Assembly (NCBI RefSeq): GCF_016888335.1
Contig: NZ_JAFEJG010000004.1
Location: 1,860,001 to 1,924,000 of the forward strand
Direction: 5' to 3'
Source of the DNA: Janibacter endophyticus
Lineage (GTDB): Bacteria > Actinomycetota > Actinomycetes > Actinomycetales > Dermatophilaceae
DNA: 64,000 nt
Shown here in pieces: positions 33,175 through 41,500 of this stretch (positions are counted from its first letter, which is position 1; every line of letters starts with the position of its first letter). The notes beneath the pieces are model-generated. The model was not told the DNA's origin. It saw only the letters and a list, made by a program, of their open reading frames with translations, and ran no database searches. The translations under genes and the position numbers were made by a program.

Positions 33175-34710
33175 TTGAAGAACATGAGGGAAGAGTTGGA
33201 CATCATCACCGCCTACGAGAGGGTGGGCACCTACCGTGGCGCTGCGGACATCTGCGGCACCACCCACAAGACCGTCAAGCGGGTCGTCGAACGGCACGCC
33301 GCCGGGCAGGCCCGCCCGGTGCGGGCGCCGCGGCCGGCGAACTACGAGGCCGTGCGCACGCTGGTGGCCCAGGACGTCAAAGACACACGTGGCCGGATCA
33401 GCGCCAAACGGCTGCTGCCGAAGGCGCGGGCGGCTGGGTACACCGGCTCGGCCCGTAACTTCCGCCGCCTGGTCGCCGAGGAGAAGAAGGCCTGGCGAGC
33501 CGAGCGCGGCCGCCGGCACCGGCCGGCGTCCTGGTCCCCGGGTGAGCACCTGGTCATCGACTGGGGCGTCATCCAGGGCGTGCACGTCTTCTGTGCGGTG
33601 CTGGCCTGGTCGAGGTTCCGGTTCGTCCGCTTCGCCGCCGACGAGAAGGCCTCGACGACGATGGCCATGCTGGCCGAGTGCTTCGAGGTCCTCGGCGGCA
33701 CGCCGAAGGTGGTGCTGGCCGACCGGATGGGCTGCCTCAAAGGTGGCGTGGTCGCCAACCGGGTCGTGCCCACGCCGGACTATGTCCGCTTCGCCACCCA
33801 CTACCGGTTCCGGCCCGACTTCTGTGAGGCGGCCGACCCGGAGTCCAAGGGCATGGTCGAGGCGCTGGTGCGCTACGGCAAGGACGACCTGGCCCTGCCA
33901 CTGCTGCTGGAGCACGCCCGCGCCGTCGGTGCCGACGACCTGGCCGTCGGTGCCGCGGCCGTCCTGGCCGACCTGGACGGCGCCAACCGAGCCGCGGCCG
34001 CCTGGTGCGCGCAGGTCAACGCGCAGGTCCACTCCGAGACCTGCGCGGTCCCGGACCAGCGGCTGGCCACCGAGGTCGAGCTGCTCACCGAGCTGCCCTC
34101 GCTGCGCCCGGTCATCGGGCCGGCGCCGGTCACCCGCAAGGTCGACAAGCTGTCCACCATCCGGCTGGGTTCAGCGCGGTACTCCGTGCCGACCGGCCTG
34201 ATCGGCACGTCTGTGGGTGTGCTCGTCGAGGGCACCCGGGTGCTGGTCCTGGACCCCGCTACCGGGGAGGTGCATGCCGAGCACCCCCTGGTCGCGCCGG
34301 GTGAGGCCTCGGTGCTGGACGAGCACTACGGCGGTGCTCGTCCCACCACGCCGGTGCGGGCGATCCGTCCCCGGAGCGCGGCGGAGAAGGAGTTCTGCGC
34401 GCTCGGCCCGGCGGCGGAGGCGTTCATCGCCGGCGCCGCGGCGGCTGGGCACACCCGCCTCGGACCAGAGCTGGCCGAGCTGAACACGCTGACCGCTGCC
34501 CACGGCCATGCGGCGATGGTCGCCGCGCTGGAAAGAGCGACCGCGTTCGGGCGGTGGCGTGCGGCCGATGTCCGCTCGATCCTGGCCGCCGGCACCGGGG
34601 TACCCACACCCCGCCCGGCCGGGGACGCGCTGGTCATCGACCTGCCCACAGCCGCGGGACGGTCGCTGGCCGAGTACGCCCCGACCAGCAGCAAGGCGGT
34701 GTCCTCGTGA
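33175..34710 (+). CDS. istA: IS21-family transposase IstA
   Basis: 511 aa. An N-terminal helix-turn-helix (R-G-A-A-D-I-C-G-T-T-H-K-T-V-K-R-V-V) is followed by the DDE integrase core with D in L-V-I-D-W-G, D in V-V-L-A-D-R and E in D-P-E-S-K-G-M-V-E. The C-terminal part resembles other IstA proteins. TTG 33175 has GGGAG 5 nt upstream; ATG 33184 is an alternative. Its stop overlaps istB by 4 nt. It looks intact and should be functional. Confidence 0.93.
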   Translation: MKNMREELDIITAYERVGTYRGAADICGTTHKTVKRVVERHAAGQARPVRAPRPANYEAVRTLVAQDVKDTRGRISAKRLLPKARAAGYTGSARNFRRLVAEEKKAWRAERGRRHRPASWSPGEHLVIDWGVIQGVHVFCAVLAWSRFRFVRFAADEKASTTMAMLAECFEVLGGTPKVVLADRMGCLKGGVVANRVVPTPDYVRFATHYRFRPDFCEAADPESKGMVEALVRYGKDDLALPLLLEHARAVGADDLAVGAAAVLADLDGANRAAAAWCAQVNAQVHSETCAVPDQRLATEVELLTELPSLRPVIGPAPVTRKVDKLSTIRLGSARYSVPTGLIGTSVGVLVEGTRVLVLDPATGEVHAEHPLVAPGEASVLDEHYGGARPTTPVRAIRPRSAAEKEFCALGPAAEAFIAGAAAAGHTRLGPELAELNTLTAAHGHAAMVAALERATAFGRWRAADVRSILAAGTGVPTPRPAGDALVIDLPTAAGRSLAEYAPTSSKAVSS

Positions 34711-35483
34711 GCACCACCGCGCCACCGCTGGATGCGGACCTGACCGCCGGGCTGCGCCGGCTCAAGCTGGCCGCGATGCGTCAGCTCGCGCCCGAGCTAC
34801 TGGTGACGGCCAAGACCCAACGCTGGGCGCCCGAGGAGGTGCTGCGGGCCCTCGTCGAGGCCGAGATCGCCGCCCGCGACGCCTCGAACGAGCGAGCACG
34901 GCTCAAAGCCGCGGCCTTCCCGGTGCTCAAGACACTCGAGGAGTTCGACCTGGCCGCCTCCTCCATCCCGGCACCGACCTGGGCCTACCTGACGTCCCTG
35001 GAGTGGGTCCGGGCCAAGGAGAACCTCGCGCTCATCGGCCCGGCCGGGACCGGCAAGTCGCACACCCTGATCGCGCTGGGGCACGCCGCGGTCACCGCCG
35101 GGCACCGGGTGCGATACCTCACGGCGGCCGACCTGGTCGAGACGCTCTACCGCGGCCTGGCCGACAACACCGTCGGCAAGGTCATCGAGGCCCTGCTGCG
35201 CAACGACGTCGTCCTGGTCGACGAGATCGGCTTCGCCCCGCTGGACGACACCGGCGCCCAGCTGCTCTTCCGGTTCGTCGCCGCCGCCTACGAACGCCGA
35301 TCCCTCGGCATCGCCTCCCACCACTCCTTCGAGGACTGGGGCCGGTTCCTGCCCGAGCACACCACCGCCGTGTCCATGCTCGACCGGCTGCTGCACCACG
35401 CCACCACCGTGGTTACCAACGGCCAGTCCTACCGCATGCGACAAGCCCGTCAGCGCCGAGGAGGTGAGCACCTGAGCCAGTGA
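34707..35483 (+). CDS. istB: IS21-family helper ATPase IstB
   Basis: 258-aa AAA+ ATPase, DnaC-like, that assembles on target DNA and activates IstA. Walker A is G-P-A-G-T-G-K-S and Walker B is V-L-V-D-E-I-G-F. GTG 34707 overlaps the istA stop (GTGA). Intact. Confidence 0.94.
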   Translation: MSTTAPPLDADLTAGLRRLKLAAMRQLAPELLVTAKTQRWAPEEVLRALVEAEIAARDASNERARLKAAAFPVLKTLEEFDLAASSIPAPTWAYLTSLEWVRAKENLALIGPAGTGKSHTLIALGHAAVTAGHRVRYLTAADLVETLYRGLADNTVGKVIEALLRNDVVLVDEIGFAPLDDTGAQLLFRFVAAAYERRSLGIASHHSFEDWGRFLPEHTTAVSMLDRLLHHATTVVTNGQSYRMRQARQRRGGEHLSQ

Positions 35484-35550
35484 TCAACCCCCGCAGAGGG
35501 TGGGGACTTCTACTTGGCCAAAACTGGGGACTTTCACTTGGCCCTTGACA

Positions 35551-35556
35551 CCGTCA
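35551..35556. repeat. Target-site duplication, right copy
   Basis: CCGTCA, identical to 33006-33011. Confidence 0.9.
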
Positions 35557-36289
35557 GGGTGCGCTGCTCGAGGTTGACGTCGCGTCGACGAAGTGCGACG
35601 GCTTCGCCGAACCGCAGACCGCACATTCCACAGATCAGCGTCAGCGCGCGGTGCTTTTCTGGCATCGCGTCAGCGAGGGCAAAGAGTTCGGCTCGGGTCA
35701 GGACCTCGGGCTCCCGCCTGACCCGAGAACGCCCTCCCGCTTTGACTCGCACGGGAGAGCGGGCGATGAGCTCGTCATCCTCGGCCTGCGCCATGATCGC
35801 GCCGAGGACCTGGTAAGCGTGCGCTCGAGCGGTAGGGGTCCGGTCCTCGTACGACGCGAACCACGCGCGGACGGCCGAGACCGTGACGTCAGCGAGGGGG
35901 GTGTCTCCGAAGGCGGGGATCAGGTGTCGTTCGATCGCCGTGGTGTAGCTCGCCCTGGTTGAGGCTCGCAGCTCGTGACGTCCTGCCAGCCAGGCCCGGG
36001 CATAGCGCGAGAAGGTGTTGCGTTCCTCTTCGCCTTCTGCCGCAAGAGCAGCCTTGTGCCGAGAAGCCGGCGGAGACCATCGTCCCGAGCTGATCAGGCG
36101 ACGTTCATCAGTGAGCCATGCCTCTGCGTCTTCCCGGGTGTCGAAGGTATGCGGGGCTCGATGAAGGAGAGGGGCAGTGTTTCCGTGCTTGGTGATGCGG
36201 GTCCGGCCCTCGGGGTCGGCATACCGAGCCCTGTAGCGGCCGGAGCGCTCGGGGACGATCGTGCCGAAGCCTCTGCGTCGCCTAGCCAT
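35551..36289 (-). pseudogene. Tyrosine integrase, N-terminal part (split by IS21)
   Basis: The 5' part starts at ATG 36289 with GGGAG 5 nt upstream. It encodes a basic N-terminus (A-R-R-R-R-G-F-G), an AP2-like arm-binding region, a SAM-like core-binding domain (T-R-A-S-Y-T-T-A-I-E-R-H-L) and the first catalytic residues (C-G-L-R-F-G-E-A-V-A-L-R-R). It runs a few codons into the IS and stops at 35534. Alone it lacks the nucleophile, so it cannot recombine. It lies 150 bp from attR, the usual position for an integrase. Confidence 0.92.
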
Positions 36290-36441
36290 CGCTACTCCCT
36301 CTGCGTACACAACGCGTACATAAGATGTGCTCGCGTGTCCGGTTACGTCCAGACCGGATTCGTGCTAGCGTCCCCAGTATCGCAGGAAATCAGGACAATT
36401 GCTGGTGTACGTGGGACTGGTCGGAGCATGCAAGAAAATGT
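36290..36441. promoter_or_regulatory. Integrase upstream region and island end
   Basis: About 150 bp of relatively AT-rich DNA between the integrase start and attR. It contains GCGTACA twice (near 36302 and 36311). It probably holds the integrase promoter and recombinase arm sites, but none can be fixed by eye. Confidence 0.35.
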
Positions 36442-36465
36442 TTCGAGTCCCTTTACGTCCACCAG
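36442..36465 (+). repeat. attR: 24-bp copy of the tRNA-Val(CAC) 3' end
   Basis: A perfect match to 17896-17919 with no cloverleaf upstream of it. It marks the far end of the island. Confidence 0.93.
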
Positions 36466-36542
36466 TCGGGCGTTCAGCAGGGCAGCTTGGCTATGTCAAC
36501 TCCATCCGGCCCCGGGATGACGGCCCGACTTGGCCCAGCTAA

Positions 36543-36783
36543 TGCGAGATCACTAGCAGCACAGGCATTCGGGAAGGCCCTCTGCGAGGCTGGCGCCCAC
36601 TCAGGCGGCTACGTGAAGCGGACTGGCCACTGTTCATGGAGCCGGAAGAGAAGTGGTACCGCATCAGGCCGAGCGAAGAGGTGGGCGTCCGCCAGCCCTT
36701 CGTGCAGGACCCAGACGGACTTGGTGCGCCTCCAGATGTCCTTGGGGCACCGAACAATGGAGCTGTCACCCAACGCGGTATGA
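36543..36783 (+). pseudogene. VOC/glyoxalase family C-terminal remnant, frameshifted
   Basis: The frame through 36636 reads L-R-E-A-D-W-P-L-F-M-E-P-E-E-K-W-Y-R, then V-R-Q-P-F-V-Q-D-P-D-G. At about 36719-36721 the typical ending (L-V-R-L-Q-M-S-L-G) continues in a different frame. This is the C-terminal end of a glyoxalase/bleomycin-resistance family protein with a one-base frameshift and no N-terminal half. It lies directly outside attR and was probably cut by an earlier rearrangement. Confidence 0.55.
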
Positions 36784-36794
36784 GCGCGCGTTGC

Positions 36795-37343
36795 TCAGGA
36801 TGGTTGGATGGCCGCTTCCGCTGCGGCCAGGGCGGCTTCCGCGTTGGACGTGTCGACCAGGGTGCGAGAGCCGTCGCGCAGTACGTCCCATTGCACCCAG
36901 CCGTCGTCTTGGACCTCTTCCCAAGTGGGCACCCTGTGCCCAGGAATGTCGGCGTCCCGGGTCTCGACGCGACGCCGGTGCTCGGCCTCGTTGCTCAAGG
37001 ACGTCTCGAGGACGACGAGTCGCGCACCAGCGCGGGCAGCGGTGTCCTGCCATCCTTGCCGCGCTTCCGAGACCGGGTTCACGGCGTCGACCACCACTGA
37101 GTTACCGACCAGGAGGTTGGAGGCCGCCAGCTCGTGGACGATGAAGTACCCCTCGGGCCCAACGTCGTTGCCTGCGCGCCGCAGGGCGGCCTCGACTGCA
37201 TCGACGCGCAGGTAGCACGCCCCCGTAGCCCCAGCCAGTCCCTTTGCCAAGGTGGTCTTCCCCGTGCCGGGTCTGCCGGCCACCACGCACAGCCATGGAC
37301 GACTGGGGTGGGGGATAGGCACTGCTTCGGCGGAGCTGGTCAC
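36795..37343 (-). CDS. P-loop ATPase/kinase-like protein
   Basis: 182 aa. Walker A is A-G-R-P-G-T-G-K-T-T near residue 20. Also seen are R-V-D-A-V-E-A-A-L-R-R, a V-V-V-D-A-V-N-P strand like Walker B, and R-R-R-V-E-T-R-D-A-D-I as a lid. This matches the AAA_33 zeta-toxin/adenylyl-sulfate-kinase-like group of small kinases. The substrate is unknown. GTG 37343 is a judgement with only a weak ribosome-binding site. Confidence 0.7.
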   Translation of the reverse strand: MTSSAEAVPIPHPSRPWLCVVAGRPGTGKTTLAKGLAGATGACYLRVDAVEAALRRAGNDVGPEGYFIVHELAASNLLVGNSVVVDAVNPVSEARQGWQDTAARAGARLVVLETSLSNEAEHRRRVETRDADIPGHRVPTWEEVQDDGWVQWDVLRDGSRTLVDTSNAEAALAAAEAAIQPS

Positions 37344-37540
37344 GTCACCATCGAACCAGCTGCACAACCCACCTGCGAAGCCGGAGGTTCGTCCGCGCCC
37401 TGCACTGCCACGGCACGGTCGGTTCCCTTCGATTGGCTCCCCTTCGTGCTGGAGCAGTCGCGCCGGCACTGCACCTTCCACGGTCTCTACCTGCTGTCCC
37501 AGCTCGCGTACGCTTCGTCGCTCGGGGCACGAAGGCACGA

Positions 37541-37576
37541 CGGAGGCCCCCCACCCGCGCGGCTGAGGGGCCTCCG
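37541..37576 (-). terminator. Terminator of phoX
   Basis: A 10-bp perfect stem (37541-37550 with 37567-37576) around a 16-nt loop, 18 nt after the phoX stop on the minus strand. The 200 bp further downstream (37344-37540) contain no gene I can support. Confidence 0.65.
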
Positions 37577-37594
37577 TGGCGTTCTGTCCTAGGC

Positions 37595-39757
37595 TCAGCC
37601 GCGGCCGGCCCGGGGGTTGCTGCTGCGGTTCTCGTTGACGCCATTGCCGCGGCCCTTGTCGGTGCTCTTGCGGCGGTCGTCGCGCCGCATCGACTTCTGG
37701 GCGCGCTGGTGGTGGCCCTTGCCGCGGTTGCCCGTGGTCGAGAAGACCTGAACGACAGTGGGTCGGGGGACCGCGACGTCGTCCCCGACCTGCAGCGGGC
37801 CGCTGGCCGGGAGGAAGTCGGGGAAGTACGACGTGTGGGCGCCCCAGTCGCCGTTCTCACCGGGGTGCTGGACGGCGACGAAGACCGAGTTGTCCCGGTC
37901 GTGGATCACCGGGCCGCAGGTCTCGGCGTCGGTCGGCACGGCGAGGAACTGCTCGACACGGCCGCGGTTGCGGCCCTCGAGCGTCACCTTGTGCAGGGCG
38001 TCGCCGTAGCCGATCTTGCCGGGCTGGCCGTCCGTCGAGATCCACAGGTTGCCCTGGGAGTCGAAGGCGAGGTTGTCCGGGCAGGAGATCGGGGAGACCT
38101 TCTCCTTCGGGTAGCCGGAGAAGTACGCCGACGAGGACTTCGCCGGGTCGCCGCAGAGCATGAGGATGTTCCACGAGAACGACTCGGCGGTGTGGTCACC
38201 ACCGGCCTCGACCATCTCGATGACGTGCCCGTCGCGGTTGGGGGCGACCGGGTTGGCCTCGTCGACCTTGTCGAGCCGACGGGAGCTGTTGTTCGTCAGC
38301 GCGAGGTAGATCTTGCCGGTGACGGGGTTGGGCTCCATGTCCTCGGGCCGGTCCATCATCGTCGCGCCCATCTTGTCGGCGGCGAGACGCGTGTAGACGA
38401 GCACCTCCTCGACCGACATGCCCGGGACGAGCGAGCGGTTGCCGCGCACGAGCGGGATCCACGTGCCGGTGCCGTCGAAGGCCCCGTCGCTGGGGAGGGT
38501 CCCGGTGCCGGTGATCTCGGACTGCGGGGAGTCGCCCGTGTACTTCGCGACGTAGAGGGTGCCGTCGGACAGCAGCGTCATGTTGTGGCGCTTGTCGCCC
38601 TCACGGTAGGTCTTCGACGAGACGAACTTGTAGACGTAGTCGTTGACCTGGTCGTCGCCCATGTAGACGACGGCGTGCCCGGAGGCCGCGATGACCGTCG
38701 TGCCGGCCTCGTGCTTGAAGCGGCCGAGCGCCGTGTGCTTGACCGGGGTGGACGTCGGGTCCTCGGGGTCGACCTCGACGATCCAGCCGAAGCGGTTGGC
38801 CTCGTTGGCATACCCGTCGTTGTTGAGGTCGAAGCGCTCGTACACCTTCTCCCAGCCGCGCTCCGTCGGGCGGTTGCGCAGGCCGTAGCGGGCCTCCTCG
38901 GGCGAGCCCGTGCCGACGAAGTACTGGTCGAAGTTCTCCTCGCCGGAGAGCACCGTGCCCCACGGCGTCGTGCCACCGGCGCAGTTGTTGAGGGTGCCGA
39001 GCACGCGGCGACCCACGGGGTCCGCCGCGGTCTTCATGAGGCCCGACCCTGCGGCCGGCCCGTCGACGGCGAAGGGGGTGAAGCCGGTGATCCGTCGGTT
39101 GCGGCGGCCCCCGCGGACGTAGGTCCACGGCTCGCCCTGCTTCGAGCGCTTGAGGTCGACGACGGAGAGGCCGTGCGCGGCGATCCCGGCGTTGACGACG
39201 TCCTCGAAGTTCGAGGCGATGTACTCGGGCGAGAACATGATGTACTCGTTCGTGTACTCGTGGGAGTTGACGAGGTACCCCGTCCGGTCGTTCCCGCCGT
39301 CGGAGATGACGTTGAGGTAGTCGCAGTTGTAGCCGAACTGCTTCGACTGCGACTCACCGGTCTGAGCGGTGATGTCGAACTCGGGGGAGTCCGCGAAGAG
39401 GGGGTCACCCCACCGGATGATCGGCGCCCAGTCGTAGCCCTTCGGGACAGTCATGGTGTCGACGGTCCGCGGGACGGCCTCGATCGCGGTGAAGGGGAGC
39501 TTGCCGCCACCCTTCGGGAAGATGCCGTTGTCGGCCGCGGCCTCCGGGGCGTTGGCGAGGACGACGGCGGCAGCGACGCCACCGCCGAGGCCGAGGGCCG
39601 AGCGTCGGCTGATGGCGGCCTCGGCGATCTCCCGGAAGTGCGGGTTGCCCGAGGTGTTGGGCGCCGGATGGGCGCAGGCGTTGCCGCACTTGAGGGCGCA
39701 GGTCACCGGTGACCGCGAGCCGCGGGTGTGGCCTGCCATGGGGAGGAGACGCTTCAT
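37595..39757 (-). CDS. phoX: PhoX-family secreted alkaline phosphatase
   Basis: 720 aa. It opens with the PhoX-typical cytosolic extension (L-P-M-A-G-H-T-R-G-S-R-S-P-V-T-C) and then a Tat signal S-R-R-S-A-L-G-L-G-G. The body matches PhoX: W-G-D-P-L-F, G-Y-N-C-D-Y, E-Y-T-N-E-Y, G-T-L-N-N-C-A-G-G-x-T-P-W-G-T, S-G-E-E-N-F-D-Q-Y-F, M-E-R/P-E-D-M-E-P-N-P and P-D-N-L-A-F-D-S. PhoX enzymes are Ca/Fe-dependent and release phosphate from organic esters during phosphate starvation. The C-terminus carries a basic tail (K-G-H-H-Q-R-A-Q-K-S-M-R-R-D-D-R-R-K). Confidence 0.92.
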   Translation of the reverse strand: MKRLLPMAGHTRGSRSPVTCALKCGNACAHPAPNTSGNPHFREIAEAAISRRSALGLGGGVAAAVVLANAPEAAADNGIFPKGGGKLPFTAIEAVPRTVDTMTVPKGYDWAPIIRWGDPLFADSPEFDITAQTGESQSKQFGYNCDYLNVISDGGNDRTGYLVNSHEYTNEYIMFSPEYIASNFEDVVNAGIAAHGLSVVDLKRSKQGEPWTYVRGGRRNRRITGFTPFAVDGPAAGSGLMKTAADPVGRRVLGTLNNCAGGTTPWGTVLSGEENFDQYFVGTGSPEEARYGLRNRPTERGWEKVYERFDLNNDGYANEANRFGWIVEVDPEDPTSTPVKHTALGRFKHEAGTTVIAASGHAVVYMGDDQVNDYVYKFVSSKTYREGDKRHNMTLLSDGTLYVAKYTGDSPQSEITGTGTLPSDGAFDGTGTWIPLVRGNRSLVPGMSVEEVLVYTRLAADKMGATMMDRPEDMEPNPVTGKIYLALTNNSSRRLDKVDEANPVAPNRDGHVIEMVEAGGDHTAESFSWNILMLCGDPAKSSSAYFSGYPKEKVSPISCPDNLAFDSQGNLWISTDGQPGKIGYGDALHKVTLEGRNRGRVEQFLAVPTDAETCGPVIHDRDNSVFVAVQHPGENGDWGAHTSYFPDFLPASGPLQVGDDVAVPRPTVVQVFSTTGNRGKGHHQRAQKSMRRDDRRKSTDKGRGNGVNENRSSNPRAGRG

Positions 39758-39845
39758 CGAGGTGGTCCCTTCGGGGGTGGTCTGGAGGACGAACCCACCT
39801 CATCGTCGTTCGGGTCCCTCCGGACGACTCCTGCGTGGCGGCGCG

Positions 39846-39870
39846 GTGAACTCTCCGTAAGGAGTTCGCC
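39846..39870. promoter_or_regulatory. Inverted repeat with a GTTCACC unit upstream of phoX
   Basis: GGTGAACTC and GAGTTCGCC are near-perfect inverted arms separated by 7 nt. Read on the minus strand one arm contains GTTCACC, the PHO-box unit known from Streptomyces. Only one clear unit is seen, so PhoP control is a suggestion. Confidence 0.35.
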
Positions 39871-39879
39871 ACGCCTTCG

Positions 39880-39885
39880 TAGACT
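39880..39885 (+). promoter_or_regulatory. Leaderless-type -10 hexamer TAGACT
   Basis: TAGACT lies 6 nt before ATG 39892. Confidence 0.5.
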
Positions 39886-39891
39886 CGGCGC

Positions 39892-40884
39892 ATGTCAGGC
39901 AAGCGCGTCGTCGGTGGGCCCACGACCATCTCGTCCGTAGCGGTCGTCGGGGCCGGCGCGCTCGGCGCCATGTACGCCGCGCACCTCGCCGATGCCGGCA
40001 TCGACGTCGCCTTCGTCGCGACCGGCGACCGCGCGGACCGACTCCGTCGAGCCGAGCTCGCCGTCAACGGCACCCCCTACGACATCCCCGTCGTCGACCC
40101 GACGACCGGCGGGCACGCCCCCTTCGACCTCGTCCTCGTCGCCGTCAAGGCGCAGCAGATCGACGACTCGCTCGACCTCGTCGCGCCGGTCGTCGACGAG
40201 CGGACGACCTTCCTCAGCGTCCTCAACGGCCTCGACAGCGAGAGGGCCATCGGTGAGCGGTTCGCCCCGGAGCAGGTGCTGCTCTGCATCGCCCTGGCGA
40301 TGGACTCCGACCGGGAGGGCACCGCAGTGAGGTACACCAGCCCAGGGCGGCTCGAGATCGGTGACGGGCCCGCGACCCGTACCGGCGACGGCTCGCCGAG
40401 CGAGCGGCTCGTGGCGGTCCAGGAGCTGCTCGACCGAGCGGGCCTCGCCTGGGAGGCCCCCGCAGACATCGAGCACCAGATGTGGTGGAAGTTCCTCGTC
40501 AACGTCGGTGGCAACCAGGCCTCCGCGGTCACCGGCGCGACCTACGGGCAGCTGCGCGAGCCCGGCCCGGCGCGAGAGCTCATGGACGCCCTCCAGCAAG
40601 AGGTCGTCACCGTGGCCAACGCCGAAGGGGTCGACCTCGGCCCGGAGGACGTCCGTCGGTGGTACGCCGTGCTCGACGGTCAGCCCTACGACGGCCGCAC
40701 GTCGATGCTCCAGGACGTCATGGCCGGCCGCCCGACCGAGGTCGACGTCTTCGCCGGACGGGTGGTCGAGCTCGGGGCGAAGCACGGCCTCCCCACCCCC
40801 TACAACCAGTGCATGCTCTGGCTGCTCGCGGCGTCGTCCCAGGTCAGCGGGGTGCAGGACGGAGGATTGACCCCCGTGCTCTGA
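39892..40884 (+). CDS. 2-dehydropantoate 2-reductase-like protein (PanE/ApbA family)
   Basis: 330 aa. An NADP-binding Rossmann motif G-A-G-A-L-G-A near the start, V-A-V-K-A-Q-Q, and the catalytic region W-W-K-F-L-V-N-V-G-G-N-Q mark a ketopantoate reductase fold. The true enzyme makes pantoate for CoA. Many actinobacterial paralogues have other substrates, so the gene name is withheld. Monocistronic with a leaderless promoter. Confidence 0.85.
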   Translation: MSGKRVVGGPTTISSVAVVGAGALGAMYAAHLADAGIDVAFVATGDRADRLRRAELAVNGTPYDIPVVDPTTGGHAPFDLVLVAVKAQQIDDSLDLVAPVVDERTTFLSVLNGLDSERAIGERFAPEQVLLCIALAMDSDREGTAVRYTSPGRLEIGDGPATRTGDGSPSERLVAVQELLDRAGLAWEAPADIEHQMWWKFLVNVGGNQASAVTGATYGQLREPGPARELMDALQQEVVTVANAEGVDLGPEDVRRWYAVLDGQPYDGRTSMLQDVMAGRPTEVDVFAGRVVELGAKHGLPTPYNQCMLWLLAASSQVSGVQDGGLTPVL

Positions 40885-40963
40885 CCCCGTGGAGGGTGGA
40901 ACGTTCCTACGGTGGGTGGTGCGGGCCCGGACCACGGCCCGAGCCGACACCCAGGAGCCAGCC

Positions 40964-41371
40964 ATGACGCACATCACCTCGATGCTTGACACCTACCCCG
41001 GCGACATCGGAGGTGTGGACCAGCAGGCCCTGGCCGAGTGCATCGCCGCCTGCTTCGAGTGCGCCCAGACCTGCACCGCCTGCGCGGACGCGTGCCTGGC
41101 CGAGGAGATGGTCGCCGAGCTGCGCCGGTGCATCACGACCAACCTGGACTGCGCCGACGTCTGCGCCGCCACCGGACGGGTCCTCACCCGCCGCGCCGAG
41201 ACCGACCCGGCCTTCGTGCGCAGCCTCGTCGAGGCCTGCCGCGCCGCCTGCGCCGCCTGCGCGGACGAGTGCGAGAAGCATGCCGGGATGCACGAGCACT
41301 GCCGGGTCTGCGCCGAGGCCTGCCGCCGCTGCGAGGCGGCCTGCGCCGCGCTGCTCACCGACCTGGCGTGA
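40964..41371 (+). CDS. Cysteine-rich four-helix copper-binding protein (Csp/DUF326-like)
   Basis: 135 aa with about 18 Cys arranged as C-x-x-x-C and C-x-x-C along helices (C-F-E-C-A-Q-T-C-T-A-C-A-D-A-C, C-A-A-C-A-D-E-C-E, C-R-V-C-A-E-A-C-R-R-C). Such bundles line a core with Cys that stores many Cu(I) ions. No signal peptide, so probably cytosolic (Csp3-like). CAGGAG precedes ATG 40964. It lies outside the copper island, giving the host its own copper buffer. Confidence 0.88.
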   Translation: MTHITSMLDTYPGDIGGVDQQALAECIAACFECAQTCTACADACLAEEMVAELRRCITTNLDCADVCAATGRVLTRRAETDPAFVRSLVEACRAACAACADECEKHAGMHEHCRVCAEACRRCEAACAALLTDLA

Positions 41372-41500
41372 GAGGCGTGCGCCGCTGTGGCTCGGCGAGG
41401 AGAGCTCGGTCTGCCGCCGGGTCATCGAGCGCCTCTACGCGATGTCCGGCGAGCGCTTCGGCCACCACGACCCGGTCCGGTCCATCCCGCCCGGGGACAG

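Larger units (their letters stand above)
33012..35550 (+). mobile_element. IS21-family insertion sequence, 2539 bp
   Basis: Ends begin TGTC and finish GACA. The terminal 20 bp match at 11 or more positions (TGTC-A-GGCC--G--AA pattern). Both ends also carry an inner repeat of the form AAGTCCCCACCCTCTGC (left near 33074, right in reverse orientation near 35500), and GTCCCC/CCAGGT or CTTGGCC units recur near the tips, as is typical of IS21 elements. It is flanked by the 6-bp duplication CCGTCA (33006-33011 and 35551-35556). It encodes istA and istB and looks complete. It sits inside the island's integrase gene. Confidence 0.94.

Noticed and set aside
37352-37538. Minus-strand extension upstream of the P-loop kinase-like gene
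   Set aside because: It contains a protein-like stretch but no motif, lies before the P-loop domain start, and the phoX terminator overlaps the region.
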